Of a DNA stretch of 64,000 nucleotides, positions 1 to 11,829 are shown in pieces. The stretch is from Hypomesus transpacificus (Eukaryota > Chordata > Actinopteri > Osmeriformes > Osmeridae): contig NC_061065.1 of NCBI RefSeq assembly GCF_021917145.1, positions 5,235,337 through 5,299,336 of the forward strand, in the 5' to 3' direction. The notes beneath the pieces are model-generated. The model saw nothing but the letters and a program-made list of their open reading frames with translations. It did not search any database and was not told the DNA's origin. Both the position numbers and the translations under genes were made by a program. The number at the start of each line of letters is the position of its first letter. The first letter of the stretch is position 1.

Positions 1-272
1 TGTATGGCTCCTTTAGCTTTGACCTGTATCCCTCCCTATGAGTGCTGTATCCCTCCCTACGAAGAATAGGGCCTCATTAAAACTGAATGTGCTGCTTTCT
101 CAAGTCCTCTCTGACAGTTGTGTCTTCAGGAAATGACCAACTGGAGAGTGGTGAAGGCTGTTGCTAAAAGACAAAGATACCATGTTCTAACCATCTCTGT
201 GATATGATTGGGATCTTGACTTAGCGACATTAGCTTTTATACACAACATTCCTCTTGTGTTTGTGTTAGCAG

Positions 273-1639
273 CATCAACACCCTCACAGGGAAGGGGGAC
301 CAGCCTCCACAAGTAAGTGCAGGTTTCCTGTCCTGTGTATGTGTAGTGCATTCTATTCATCCTTGACAGTATTAGTATTGTATGAAAAATGTTGCGGGTG
401 TCCATGATTGCTAATCCTCCATGCTCATGTTTCTTTATCTCCACCAGAGAGACTGTACTCATACTCAAGAGGCTCAGAGGGCACACTGGCTAACTCCCCC
501 CTTGAGACAGAAACAGATACACCTGCTAACTCCACCCCTGAAGCACACACTTACACTCACGTCGAGCGTAACCCTGGGACACATACAAACATAGGCATAA
601 GCGAGGAGATACGCTATGCAAATGGGAAGGTAGGGGTCGGGACATGCCCTATCGTCATGTGAATAAAGGGTGTGATTTCCTTCCCAACCATAAAAACCTT
701 GCCTTGTGATTGGTTCCCCTCTCCCCAGATTGAACACATCCTGTCAAATGGCTGCCGAGTCATTACATTCCGGAACGGAACCAGGAAGGAGATTTCTGCT
801 GACAGGAAGTCTGTGACGGTCACCTTCTTCAACGGAGATGTCAAACGCACACTGGCTAGTGGGAAAGTAGTACGTGTGTCTGTTAACCTTTCCATCTGTC
901 AGTCTACCGCACTATACAGGATTCAATTGTTCAGTTATGCAGTTAGTTGGGTTTATTTGAGTTTTGCCGATTCCTATCACACGGCAGGTTTACCACTATG
1001 CTGACGCCCAGATGACACACACCACCTACCCTACTGGTCTGGAGGTCCTGCACTTCCCCAATGACCAGATAGGTAAGGCTCCGTCTCATTAACTACCTTC
1101 CACTATGCAGGCGTAGATAAATAGATCCTCACGTTATATATTCCCCTGGTGCTCCCACCTTCCCCCTAACCCCGCCCACCCCAGAGAAGCACCACCCGGA
1201 CGGACGGAGGGAGATTGTGTTCCCAGACCAGACCCTCAAGTACCTCCACCCTGACGGGCGAGAGGAGAGCATCTTCCCTGATGGCACGCTGGTCAAGATC
1301 TCCCAGTAAGAGCTCCCCTTCTGGGAAACACCGCCTGCTCAAACCAAGCATACACAACAACCTAACCCTAACCAACATACATTAACACTAATCCTACCCC
1401 CATCATTGGTGCATCACTTCTTAATGGCTCCTCTCTTCTCCGCCCCCCATAGAGGAGTTAAGACGGTGGAGTTCACCAACGGGCAGAGAGAGGTTCACAC
1501 CTCCCAGTTCAAGAGGAGGGAGTACCCTGACGGGACGGTCAAAACGGTTTACGTTACCGGTCGCCAGGAGACCAGGTTCCCCTCCGGCCGCGTACACATT
1601 AAGGACAGAGACGGAGCCGTCATCATAGACAGGAAGTGA
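273..1639 (+). CDS. TCP10/CENPJ (CPAP)-family protein, 3'-terminal exons
   Basis: These are the last exons of a gene whose 5' part lies outside the window. Exons with consensus splice sites and consistent phase: 448-629, 729-869, 988-1072, 1185-1305 and 1453-1639 (stop at 1637-1639). A weaker upstream exon, 273-312, ends in a good gtaagt donor. Together they encode the C-terminal TCP10/G-box domain, a ladder of short beta-strand repeats recognisable by recurring PDG or NG turns ([48 protein letters not shown]). In CENPJ/CPAP this domain binds STIL in centriole assembly. TCP10 is a shorter relative. The sequence alone does not separate the two. The neighbouring TTLL2 and UNC93A exon, both next to TCP10 on human 6q27, favour the TCP10 identity. 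A likely ATTAAA poly(A) signal lies at 1933-1938. The 273-312 exon is tentative; the others are firm. Confidence 0.85.
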
Positions 1640-2277
1640 AGCATGTCTATCATCATAGACAGGAAGTGAAGCATGTCTATGTTCACAGACAGGAAGTGAA
1701 GAATGTCATTTGTCAGGCTGCTGTTTGTTCTGAGGCTTTTGTGCCAAATTATGGAATGATTCTTACCCATACAAAATATTCTGTAGGTTATTTATCTGCT
1801 GTTGGATGTTTGAGATGATTGCTTTGCATCATATCTTACATGTGTGTTCCTGTTTATCATGTAAAGTCTGTTTTTCAAAGACGGCGCTTAAAAATATTTT
1901 TTCTGTTAGAATTGTACCATTTTATATTGTCAATTAAAAGGTATTTATACTTCACATATAAACTTTATATCAAGTTTTGTTAAAGTTACCCAATGTCTAC
2001 ACTGGTCTACGACAGATGGGTATTAAGGGGTGAGACGGTTAGAGTTTTAACCTAAAACTGACCCCTGTTTGTGTGTCAGCAGGAATCTAATTAGGATGAC
2101 AGATTATTCATGAGGTCAACACGTACGTTCTCTTTTCATCTCACTCTCTCTTTGTGAAACCATGATCACCCTCTAGCACACACACACCTCAGTCCATTTG
2201 ACACACAGTATTTTGTCTCTTAAAGGCCGTATGCATGGATCCTGACTTTATGTATAGTTGTAATGTTTGTGTCTGTG

Positions 2278-2997
2278 CAGGGACGTGCACAGACTATGGC
2301 TAAGGTTGCCCGGGCAACTGCCCTTTTGCCCTCCTCGAGTCAAAGTGCCCCTCTGAGGAAAACAATTAAATAATAGTGAAATTAAACAGCTGCATAATTT
2401 CAAGTAGACCTAGATTTAAAAAATCGCCACCCGAAACATTTCATAAAGTAGCCTTATTCACATCCAATCGATAAGCCTATGGGCAACGAGAGTGGAAGTC
2501 ACAAGGGGGAGGGGGTATGCCCCCTACTCTGTTTAGGGGGCATACCCCTAAACAACCTCTACTACTGCACGCAACTGCCACCTGAGCCTGCATTTTCTTG
2601 CACTTAAGAGACGGTAACGGTTGTTTTATTCTGTGTTGATAAAAAACAGCTTTGACGTTGTCAGAAAAAGTGAGTTTTAAGTTGTAGAAATGTATAACAA
2701 ACGAACAATCATCATCAAGTTTTATGAAATCAATTAAAATCTTCATAAATCCAGGCTCAGTTTGCCACGTTTAGCTTAAATAATCAGACTTGCCTACCAG
2801 ACAACCAGCCCGTTTCACATGCACATTTTTTGGTAGGAAAACAAAGTTACATGTCTGCTGATGGTTAGTTTATAACATTTAGTTTTAACAAGAAGAATAA
2901 ATGACGGAAGTATTGCGTGACATGAATTATTATCATTAGTAGGCAGGCTATTTCAGGCCACAGCAACTGCCCTTAAAAATTCCTGTGCACGTCCCCG
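2278..2997. mobile_element. Non-autonomous hAT-type DNA transposon
   Basis: The termini are inverted: CAGGGACGTGCACAG at the left and CTGTGCACGTCCCCG at the right. They are flanked by 8-bp direct repeats differing at one base (TGTCTGTG at 2270-2277, TATCTGTG at 2998-3005). A CAGGG-type terminus with an 8-bp duplication is the hAT signature. There is no transposase frame inside. A perfect 15-bp-arm hairpin (2512-2526 / 2534-2548, 7-base loop) sits in the interior. It lies between the TCP10-family gene and TTLL2, outside both coding regions. Confidence 0.75.
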
Positions 2998-3097
2998 TAT
3001 CTGTGTACAATGTGGTCTTAGTACTCTTCTCTTAGGACCACAATGGCAAATCAAGCATAAGCTTTAATATAAAAGTTGTTGACAAGTGAAAATATAA

Positions 3098-5002
3098 TCA
3101 GTTGGAGATGCAGAATTCACGAAGCAGGGGTGGGTTCTTAGGCCCCCAAAACAGGTACTCCTCTTCCTCCTTCCTCCCCCCACACACCCCTGGCCCCTCC
3201 TCCTCCTTCCTCCTCTTCCTCCTCTCCGCCTGGCTCCGACGCGACGTCAGCTGAGCCGCCAGCTTGCTGACCTCCTGAACGGCCGTCCTGACGTCCAGCC
3301 CGTCTCGCGATGCCCTCAGCGTGGCCCGGTTGAAGGGGAATGTCAGGATAAAGTCCCCCACGCGGCAAGGAGGATGAGGAGCCATGCTCCACTCCTGCCT
3401 CTGATTGGCCCAGGGGCTCCTGACTGACAGCTGTCGCCTGGGAGGGATTGCAGGTAGTTTACAGGCTTGGGAGGAGGATGAAGACGAAGAGAAGCCCACA
3501 GTGTGGTGGTGTTGCGGTGTGACCCGCCGCCGGAGGCTATCAGGTGTCAACGCGTCCGTGTCTCCAGACACGTCTGTAACCTCAGACACGCGTGCGGTCG
3601 CCCGATTCCCCGTGACGAGCGACGAGGGCGTCGGACGTGTCCTCCTGTTTCCGGTTACCGCGGTGATAGGGTGAGAATGTGGTGGAAGTGTCGGGTTCGA
3701 ACCGGCGGTGCTGCTCACCCAGCGGAGGGAGGAGCAGGTCTGATTCAGCTGGGAGGAAGGCGGGAACTTCCTCCTCTGCTCAGTCAGCAGGGCCTGTAAA
3801 CTGGACTGGCTGTGGCTCCTCTTCTTTGATTGGTGCCGGCAGACAGACTTGGAGAGAGGAAGACCGGGAGCTGGCTGCAATTGGCTGCCCAGGTAACAGG
3901 GGCGTTTGTGCTTCTGTCGGAAGTAGCCTCTCTGCCTGAGGCTGTCCCCTGATTGGTAGCTCATCAGATCAATCATGTCGTGGACCAACCCTTTCTTGAC
4001 GGTGATGTCGGCCTGGCAGTCAGAGGAAAGGGCGGGGCTAAAGTTGACCTCCAGCAGCCAGGGCTTGAGCGCGGCATCGATCAGGATGTCGAAGCCCAAC
4101 AGCTCTACGCAGTTACGGCTGGGCGGGATGGAGGGAGCCACGGTGAGCAGGGTGAGGGTCACGATGCTGTTGATCCTCAGCCACAGGAGCTGCTGGTCGA
4201 CACCCTGGCTGTGGAGAAAGCACCGAAACTTGCTCATCGTCCACTTGCAACCCTGGCCCACCCTCTCCTTATCTGTGGTGTAGGAAGGGCCGAACTTGTT
4301 GATGCTGGTGTTGGTAAGGTGGGAGAACAGGTTGTCCAGAGACGACAGGCTGTACTTCTCGGTGGCGAAGCGCACCAAGCCCTCCTGGTGCATGTAGACG
4401 GTGAGGGGCTGGAAGCTCTTCACGCATACGTACAGCCGCAGGTCGAACTTGTAGCCGGAGATAAGCAGGGGGTCGCTGACGTACCTCTGGACAATCACGG
4501 ACGAGTTGTAAACCAGGTCTTTGACGTCCTCGAAGATGTAGATCCCCCTGCCTCGAGAGAGATCCACTGGCTTACAGATCCAGTAGCCTGTGGCTCTCCC
4601 TCCCTCCCCTCCTCCACTTGCTGCTCCACATAGGTGATGTTTGGTATACTCTGCCAGGAACCGTGTGTAATCGTTGGGGAGGATGAACACAGTGGGACTG
4701 AAGTCGTAGAGAGTCGAACCAAACGTCCCCCTCATCCTCCTCAGGTTGCGGGCAAGGCAGTCCTTGCGGGTGATGCCCACCGTTTTGGGATGGTGGTTGA
4801 GGCGCTGCCAGGGGAGGAGCCTCTTGTAGTCGGAGGAACGGAAGGCAGAGGGGCGCCAGTACAGGTTCCAGTCACCCTCCTGGTGCTCCTGCGAGTTGAA
4901 CTCCTCCCAGCCACGCTCCAGAAGCACCTCCCGCACCAGCTCAGGGGCGCCATCATGCAGCCGGAAAACCAGCTGTGGGGTGTCCCTGACGTCCTCAGAC
5001 AT
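3098..5002 (-). CDS. ttll2: Tubulin tyrosine ligase-like protein 2 (probable tubulin polyglutamylase)
   Basis: One uninterrupted 634-aa frame; human TTLL2 is of similar size and also has most of its coding sequence in one exon. The TTL domain covers roughly residues 70-370. Visible ATP-grasp motifs: an ICKPVDLSRGRGI nucleotide-binding segment, VQRYVSDPLL followed by GYKFDLRLYV, the LFSHLTNTSINK segment, and ELLGFDILID...WLLEVNFSPAL, whose acidic and Asn residues bind magnesium. The family adds glutamate chains to tubulin tails in axonemes and centrioles; TTLL2 is testis-enriched in mammals. The tail after about residue 380 is Ser/Arg-rich and poorly conserved. The start is the Met of MSEDVRDTPQLV; an acceptor-like ...tttcag lies just upstream on the minus strand, so a non-coding 5' exon is likely. 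It is convergent with the TCP10-family gene, as expected for the conserved pair. Confidence 0.9.
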   Translation of the reverse strand: MSEDVRDTPQLVFRLHDGAPELVREVLLERGWEEFNSQEHQEGDWNLYWRPSAFRSSDYKRLLPWQRLNHHPKTVGITRKDCLARNLRRMRGTFGSTLYDFSPTVFILPNDYTRFLAEYTKHHLCGAASGGGEGGRATGYWICKPVDLSRGRGIYIFEDVKDLVYNSSVIVQRYVSDPLLISGYKFDLRLYVCVKSFQPLTVYMHQEGLVRFATEKYSLSSLDNLFSHLTNTSINKFGPSYTTDKERVGQGCKWTMSKFRCFLHSQGVDQQLLWLRINSIVTLTLLTVAPSIPPSRNCVELLGFDILIDAALKPWLLEVNFSPALSSDCQADITVKKGLVHDMIDLMSYQSGDSLRQRGYFRQKHKRPCYLGSQLQPAPGLPLSKSVCRHQSKKRSHSQSSLQALLTEQRRKFPPSSQLNQTCSSLRWVSSTAGSNPTLPPHSHPITAVTGNRRTRPTPSSLVTGNRATARVSEVTDVSGDTDALTPDSLRRRVTPQHHHTVGFSSSSSSSQACKLPAIPPRRQLSVRSPWANQRQEWSMAPHPPCRVGDFILTFPFNRATLRASRDGLDVRTAVQEVSKLAAQLTSRRSQAERRKRRKEEEGPGVCGGRKEEEEYLFWGPKNPPLLREFCISN

Positions 5003-6070
5003 TGGCCTGAAAGCACGAGTGGGCAGGTCCTATAAAACCAGACATGAGGCGACAGTTGTCATTGTTCTTACACTCTGTTGCTATAGGTCCTCAGTCATAA
5101 CAACAACATAAGGAGTATTATATATCAGGACATTCATGGTCAACATGTACATTTTCATTTAGCCATTTTGTTACTGCCATGGCAAGTTTAGTTGCTTTTA
5201 ATGCATCATTTTTAAACACACATTTTCGATAGCCTACTTAGTTACTATATAGGCTAGTATATAGATACAGAATACAATTTTAAGACAAATACGGCTACTT
5301 TATAGACATTCTTAGGGAAACATTTTACACTATATGCTACTGGATCCGCAGCAATGTTATGCAAAATTGCGGAAAGATTTGAATTGCCCACCTGCCAGCT
5401 TCTGTGAGGAGTTTGTCTCTTCTCTCCGACAGCCGATAGACACCGGAATCTTTCCCGTCATCTGCGTAGCTATGGAGACCCACTGAGCACCACTGATAAT
5501 TCAGAGGTGTACTGCGCGCGAAACTATACTTTGATGGAATATTGATGCTACGTTGTTTGTGCCTTTGTGCACATTTTGATCATCGAGCTACGTTCAGGTT
5601 TTGTTATATTACACTTGGTCTTGTATAGGGTGATCAGATTTGAGTTTGTGAAAAATAAGATTTTGTAGGCCTACTAGGACTATTATATGAATATCTAGGC
5701 GACATACTGCAGGTGTTTGGACACAATATTGTGCTGTACAAACTAGACCACAGGTCGCAGGTTTAAACACATCTTATGTCGACCTATCCCAACCATTTTG
5801 GATGATCTTTTGACAACTCAACATTTTAATCTTCTCGTTGACACCTAGCGTTATCCAGCTTGCAGTCAATGTCAACTTCACTGTTCGTCTGAAAAAACTC
5901 AGCAGAGCTACAACCAGAATACACCGCATCACGTCCACATACTGCAGACAACTAAAAGCTAAATGCAGTTGCAAAGCAGGCGTACAACCAAAACCTGCTA
6001 CGGGCTGGCGAACGCTGCCTCTTTCTGGTCATAATGAAGAAACGCAGGGAGCGCTAGCGGGGGACGCATA
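5003..6070. other. Intergenic stretch upstream of TTLL2
   Basis: No convincing gene. The part nearest TTLL2 should hold its promoter and 5' non-coding exon, but I could not fix either. From about 5818 the sequence is weakly similar to 34746-34885 and from about 5985 strongly similar to the second copy of this region. Confidence 0.5.
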
Positions 6071-6072
6071 TA

Positions 6073-7054
6073 GGGGAGACCGGGGTTGGTTGGCTACAGG
6101 GGTTGGTTGGCACACAGCATTTTTGGGTCGTTTTGAAGGTCACAGAAACAAAATTGTAACATCAAAATGTCTGTTTTCTCGACCTGCACTCATCTACTAT
6201 GTTAAAACATCTGAAAATCACAAACTGTTTTGGTGAGGGTAACATTTCACTTTTATAGTATCAAAAGTAAAAAAGTGGTCTGTGGACTGAATTTATTATA
6301 AAACTGTGTCAGCTAAAGATATTTAAAACATGTTACATGTAGTTAATAGACATAGGAATCAGCTACATTTTCATTTAAAATTTGAAAGTTTGTGATGAGT
6401 GATGGTAGATAGCCAACATAATTTAATCACAAAATTGGGTTAAATTTGAGCGGGGTTGGTTGGCACAGTGATTTTGAAGATATAGGAATTTAATCAAAAA
6501 GTGCTAAAACATGTATTATAAGTTTGATGGGGGAGAGGGGCTACTAAGAGGGCTACTGTTAGGCTACTGTTGGGGTTATTATCCCTTTTAAATGTTGTCT
6601 AATAAGAATGTTGTTGTCAACATTCCGTTCTTCAGTCTTTTTGCCTGATTCTGAGGATTAGGCATAGGTTTAGGTTTAATACATACATTCCTTCTAATAA
6701 ATTGCATAAAACATGTTATAGAATGATTAATTGGTTACACTCTTTTATTAAATGTTCAAATTGTTTCTATTGCTTGCTTCATTTTGTGTAACTATAGCAT
6801 TTTAACATTGTGCCAACCAACCCCATATTGTGTGCCAACCAACCCCGTGATGGGGCTGGTTGGCACAAATGCACAACATGATTTAAATCTCAAATCACCA
6901 CATTTAAAACAAATATTTGTGTACTTGTAAACATATTTAATTATGGCTTAGACCATAACGTTTCATTTGCTGCTGGTTAGAATATTATATCATAAAAGAT
7001 GCCAGAGAAATATGGCAGTCAGTGAAAAGTGTGCCAACCAACCCCGGTCTCCCC
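6073..7054. mobile_element. Non-autonomous DNA transposon with TA target duplication
   Basis: The left end GGGGAGACCGGGGTTGGTTGG and its reverse complement at the right end (7034-7054) are perfect inverted repeats over 21 bp, each flanked by TA (6071-6072, 7055-7056). The paralogous site near 34970 lacks the element and has a single TA there, so the borders are fixed by a real empty site. The motif GGGGTTGGTTGGCAC recurs inside in both orientations (near 6084, 6099, 6452, 6805, 6830 and 6850). No transposase frame is present. A TA duplication fits Tc1/mariner and some other superfamilies; I do not assign one. Confidence 0.85.
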
Positions 7055-7694
7055 TACACATGCCTCAGACAAATTGATCATTGTTTTCTAATGTGCAGTT
7101 CTGAGCAGAGATGAAATTACATTGTTGTTATTTTACAATGACAATTGTATGACAATTTGTTTTCTACGATGCAAACAAGCTAGTGTTACATTTGTCTGGG
7201 TTTGCCGGTCTGTCAGGCCCAGTTAGATGGAAGGACGGACGGAGAAGGAGATGGACAAGTCTTACCAAAATAGTGGTGCTCTCTGTGTGAAACTGTGCTG
7301 CTCTGACAGTGAAAGTTGAACGGTTCCCAAACACCATATTAAATCTACTGACATTAAAACAGAATTTGATTTGTCTCTGGAGGAGGGGATCTCACTGAAT
7401 GCTCCTCCCAAGGTTTTCCTTGTCTTCCTTGAGGTTTAGGTTGTTATAGGTGCTGATATGTGGGTATATGTGAAGCTCTCTGTGACAACACTTGTAAAAA
7501 GGACTATACCAATTCAATTCGATTTGATGACTTGATTAAATCTCTAAAAATCTTTCTCCATGTTCCATAGCATATCCCTCATGCTAATTATTTCACAAAA
7601 TGGCCAAAACATGTACGTGGGTCTGCAGTTTATTAAATGAAGCAGACTTTATAGATGTGAATAAATGTCAAGTGGGGAGGTCTGGCTGTGAAAG

Positions 7695-10600
7695 TCAGCA
7701 GCCATCTAGATCTCCCAGCAGCTCCTGGATGATTCCCTCCAGCCGGCTGAAGAGCACAGCTGATAGGACGTCAGCTTGGCTGAAGGTGGACTCGTCCAGA
7801 TCCAGGATGCTGTCTAGCAACTTCATTAGCTGGACCTGAGATCAGTGAGACACAACACAACGTTATTCCACACATAGATCCAGAACATAAAAGTAAGCAA
7901 AACCAGCTTGACCATGAAACAGGAAATACATTTGTGTACCTGAAGGACTTCCTGGAACATTTTGGCACATGGCTGCCATCCAGTTGGAGGGGTTACAATT
8001 GGCTCCAGCACCTGGAAAAGGTGATCAAGGAATCCCTGTTCCTGCTTCTTGGGGTCAGAAGTTTGTCATTAACAAAGTTACAATGAATTATTCGATATCT
8101 TAAAACTCTAAAGTCTTCAAAGCTTTTCTCTTTTCTCAGTACAACTTACGTTTTGTGGAGGCAAGGCAGCATTGTTTTTTATCACTCCCAGAATGATGAA
8201 ATCATACACAATATCCAGGAAGTTGGTGTGATGGATCTGCAGAAACCAAACACAGGCAAAACTGACATGGGCTGCTCAAAGCAATGCCCAACAATATCTG
8301 AGCAGAATGTACCTTGACATTTACTTGAACATGATAAATCAATATGTAAAATGCACAATTATTTCAATTTGTTATCATTACTCACGTTGACAGAGGCCAG
8401 CTCCCTCTCTATCCCAGCCCTGTGGGCGGGATCTTCAATGTAGCTCACCAGGCGGTTGAACGATGTGCAGAGGGAACTAATATCCTATATCAGAGAGAAG
8501 AATATAATCATTACGTTCATCAATGGACCATCAAAGTCTCTGTTGTTCTAAGATGCCTGGTCCTTACCGCCTGGTTGAGCTGGACCAGCCCTGAAAGAAT
8601 CATCTTTCCTGCAACTAGCAGGAAGTTTTTTGTGCTGTCCTGGGTCAGGAGTGACTGTAACACAAGGTCATCTCAAGTTGAAAATCTAGATTTCTGGATA
8701 TTGACATGTTCCTGCATTCTGATATACTTGAGATCGATAAACTCACATGAAATGCCTCACGAAGGGCCACAATTTTATTGCTCAAGTCTTGGACCTGTTT
8801 CTCCTGAAGATAGGTCCTGTAACCACCACAACAAACATCTCAGTTCATGTTGTGCTTTCAAAATGGCTTGAATCTATTATGAACATATTGTGCAATAAAG
8901 TGTGAATGTATTTGGACTAACATGAGGCGGGAAACTTCTCTGTTCCCAGGGGGCGGAGCCTGATGTGACTCCTCCCCCTCAGCGTGTTCATATCCAGAGT
9001 CTTCCTTCGGAACCCTCTCCTCCTCCTCAGGCTCCTGCTGCACAATCGTGGACAAGATAAATACTCCTCTCCCATCTTCAAACTTCCAGAAGGTCAAATC
9101 CCCTCAACCATATCAACATACAGTAGGATGTCTCAAAACGTTATCAAGATAAAGGACTTAGGATTCTACAGTCAGATGGGGAAGAAGCTGATTGTACCTG
9201 GGGCTGGAAGGAATGCTCTGGGGGGGAAGGAGGGCCGTGGGTGTGGCTGTTGGCACGCCCAGCATGACTGTGGCTGTGGTGATGTTTGGGGCCGGGGGCA
9301 TGGCCTGGTCTGGAGGTGTTCCTGGGGCCACTGCTGGCTCCCTGGGGGTACTGGTGGCCGTGGGCATGGTTGTGTCTTTGTCCAGAGCCGCTGGCATGGC
9401 CTGGTCCAGAGGCATGCTGGGAGTCGTGGCTGTTACCAGGGCCGTGGGTGTGTCCGGGAAGATGAGAGTAGAAGCTCTGAGTGTTGGTCCGGCTGGTAGG
9501 AAACACTTGGCCCCAGGGATCCACATAAACCCCTGAATGTTCCCATGTCACTCTCTGCTCCTGTTTTGAATACAAGAACACTCATTTAAAAACACACTTG
9601 CTCAGCGATCTAACAGAAAGAGTTGTTAAAGTTTATCAGCATCTCACCAGAAAGCCATCAAACTGGGTGAAGTGGGTGTTCTGCTTGCTGCTGGAAGACA
9701 TGTATTTCTCTACAGCAGCTCCCACCAGCTAGAGTCAAGAAGAAAATAACACTTTAATAATGATTATGTTGTCATAATTATACAATAAAATGTATTTATA
9801 GTATTCATACATGAAAAAAATATAATAAATGAAGGAATAACTTACCTTAACTCCTGTGATGTACTTGGTGACAGATTTGTAAACTGGAGCACCCTTCACC
9901 AGTGAAAAAGTTGAACATGAAGTTGTACTTTCTTGAAAATAAATGTTCTATGGTTTGCTATGACAGAGTATAACGTTAATAGCAAGCAAACACATTACCT
10001 GGTGATCCACTCTGGTCCTCTCAACCAGATCACTCCACCACAGTTGAGTGGTTGGGCCTCGGGTCATCCATATATGATGAGTCTTCACCAAGAATTGCTA
10101 CACAGTCCAAACACAGCTGAGTCAGGTCACATGTCTGCATGCATTTACTTTAAGGATGTTCTTCAATGAGTCTATCAACCTCTCCTTCTTAATAAACTGT
10201 TGACAACATTCATCCCTATTATACTGTCATTTTAGTAGCCATAGTGTTGAGATCCCATTCACACTGACCTCAAAGTGGGTCCTGAAAGAGAACTGAAATG
10301 TAAACTGGTTACAGTCGTCTCCCAGAACCAGTGGACCAGACTCTGGAAGGCCCTGCAGACATTGATCACTCAAGTTAACAAGTCACTCTTTTATAATCAG
10401 TATCAGACATGATTTAGCTGAAAAGGCTATGATCAGATGAGTGTACTCTCAAAATCTACTTTCTGTACTCTATTCTCTATCAGACAGCTTTTGAGTGGTT
10501 GTATTGACATATAGAAAAGATAATAGTGACCTGGAACAGGACCACAGGCCCACAGTACAAGGGGCTCCATGGCAACAGCCGCTGATCATCCTCACTGGCT

Positions 10601-11797
10601 TCCTGGATACACAAAAACATCAGGGATTGGGAGAAAATGGATACATCATTCAGAAAAGCCACTTACTGAGAGTTAAAAGTGCAATCCTCTGCTTCTGTAA
10701 ATGTGTCAATTGTGTTGAAACATGCATAGAGTTGCTTACGGAGAACAGAACCACTGGTCCACAGTGTAAAGGACTGTATCTCCATGGAAGCAGCTGTCCG
10801 CTTGTCTCACTGACCCCCTATATTAGTAAACAAAAAGGAAATGGATACAACATTTCATTCAGAAAAGGCCAAATGCTGCGAGTTCGATCCTTGATTTCTA
10901 TAAATGTGTTAATTGAACTGAAACATATAAATAGTGTTGCTTACAGAGAACAGAACCACTGGTCCACAGTGTAAAGGACTGTATCTCCATGGGAGCAGCT
11001 GTCCGCTTGTCTCACTGACCCTCTATAACACAGAAAACACAGATTATGTTCAAGTCAAGCCTTCAGAGAAAAATCTTCATCTGTTATCAGATGATCTGAT
11101 GAAGGGACTGGATTCTCACCCTGTAGATGGTGACAGGGCCACAGTACAGTGGGCTGTACATAAAAAGCATGAGCTTGCCATTCTCCTCGTTAATAGCCTG
11201 CCAGGACACATAAAACATGGAAAGTTATGATCTGCCATTCAAGTTTCTAAATTTATTTTTTAAAGTAGAGAATTGTATGAAAGCAAAAATGTCACGTTAC
11301 TTGAGGGGTTTCAGCTGTTGAGACGTCCTGATAATCAGAAGTAATGGGAAGTTCATCTTGAGGGGAATTAAAGAACAAACACAGTGTTAGTAATGAAGTA
11401 AACCAATATATAGGCTTAAAGTCATAGTTGAATTGTAGTTTTAATTGAGACTATAAACATCTTGGAAAGTCACTTGAACACTTTAGGTGTACAATTGACA
11501 CAGACATAAACTGTCTAATAACCTATACCTTCAAGAAAATAAATACTTTCCTGTTGTGGATTTGTTAGGGTTATAAATTGAATGTTTCCCAAGTCATATG
11601 AGCTGTATTTCATTAGTTTACTAGAAGAAAAAACTATTTTTTAACACATTTATGTTCATACCTTCCTCAGGTGTGGGTCTGCAGTACCACTGATAGATAT
11701 AAACAGCCCCAACTGCTGTTAAGGCCACTCCGGCACTCCACACTAAAGGATGTGTACGGTTGCACCCAAACTTGGGTAGCATCTTGCTGAGAATCAT
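7695..11797 (-). CDS. Mitoguardin-like protein (FAM73/MIGA-related), 18 exons, about 626 aa
   Basis: I could place 18 exons with GT/AG borders, all in frame (coding order): 11797-11662, 11356-11301, 11197-11120, 11022-10945, 10817-10740, 10602-10531, 10352-10269, 10097-9999, 9893-9846, 9728-9648, 9560-9198, 9037-8922, 8816-8747, 8654-8568, 8484-8386, 8236-8150, 8047-7940, 7835-7695. The N-terminus has one membrane segment (VWSAGVALTAVGAVYIYQW). Residues about 65-165 hold four tandem repeats. The 121-residue eleventh exon is rich in His/Gly/Pro. The C-terminal about 200 residues resemble mitoguardins: LREAFxxLL, GKMILSGL, SYxxxP, then NFLDIVYDFIILGV near PP, ending ILDLDESTFSQADVL. Mitoguardins sit on the mitochondrial outer membrane and promote fusion and ER contact. 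The repeats and His-rich region are not typical of MIGA1/2, so this is a divergent relative. Minus-strand AATAAA at 7629-7634. Confidence 0.7.
10531..11197 (-). repeat. Four tandem exon-encoded repeats in the mitoguardin-like gene
   Basis: Exons at 11120-11197, 10945-11022, 10740-10817 (78 bp each) and 10531-10602 (72 bp) all start and end at codon borders. Each encodes a 24-26-residue unit with the core SPLxCGPVxxF/Y (YSPLYCGPVTIY, YSPLHCGPVVLF twice, WSPLYCGPVVLF). The two middle exons are almost identical at DNA level and share flanking intron sequence, so they come from a recent exon duplication. Symmetric phase lets the unit be copied or skipped without a frameshift. Confidence 0.85.
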
Positions 11798-11829
11798 TTT
11801 CAAGTCCTGATCAATTCACCGTCTCCAAA

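Noticed and set aside
133-175. Possible further upstream exon after TCTTCAG at 130
   Set aside because: No donor and no frame that joins the later exons convincingly.
1355-1375. Interstitial telomere-like CCTAACCCTAACC (also TTAGGGTTA near 21700)
   Set aside because: Only two units each, expected by chance.
448-1639. Calling the first gene CENPJ outright
   Set aside because: The C-terminal domain is shared by CENPJ and TCP10; only synteny separates them here, so I kept the family name.
3405-4722. Plus-strand frames across TTLL2, up to 226 aa
   Set aside because: Opposite-strand shadows of the recognisable TTL domain.
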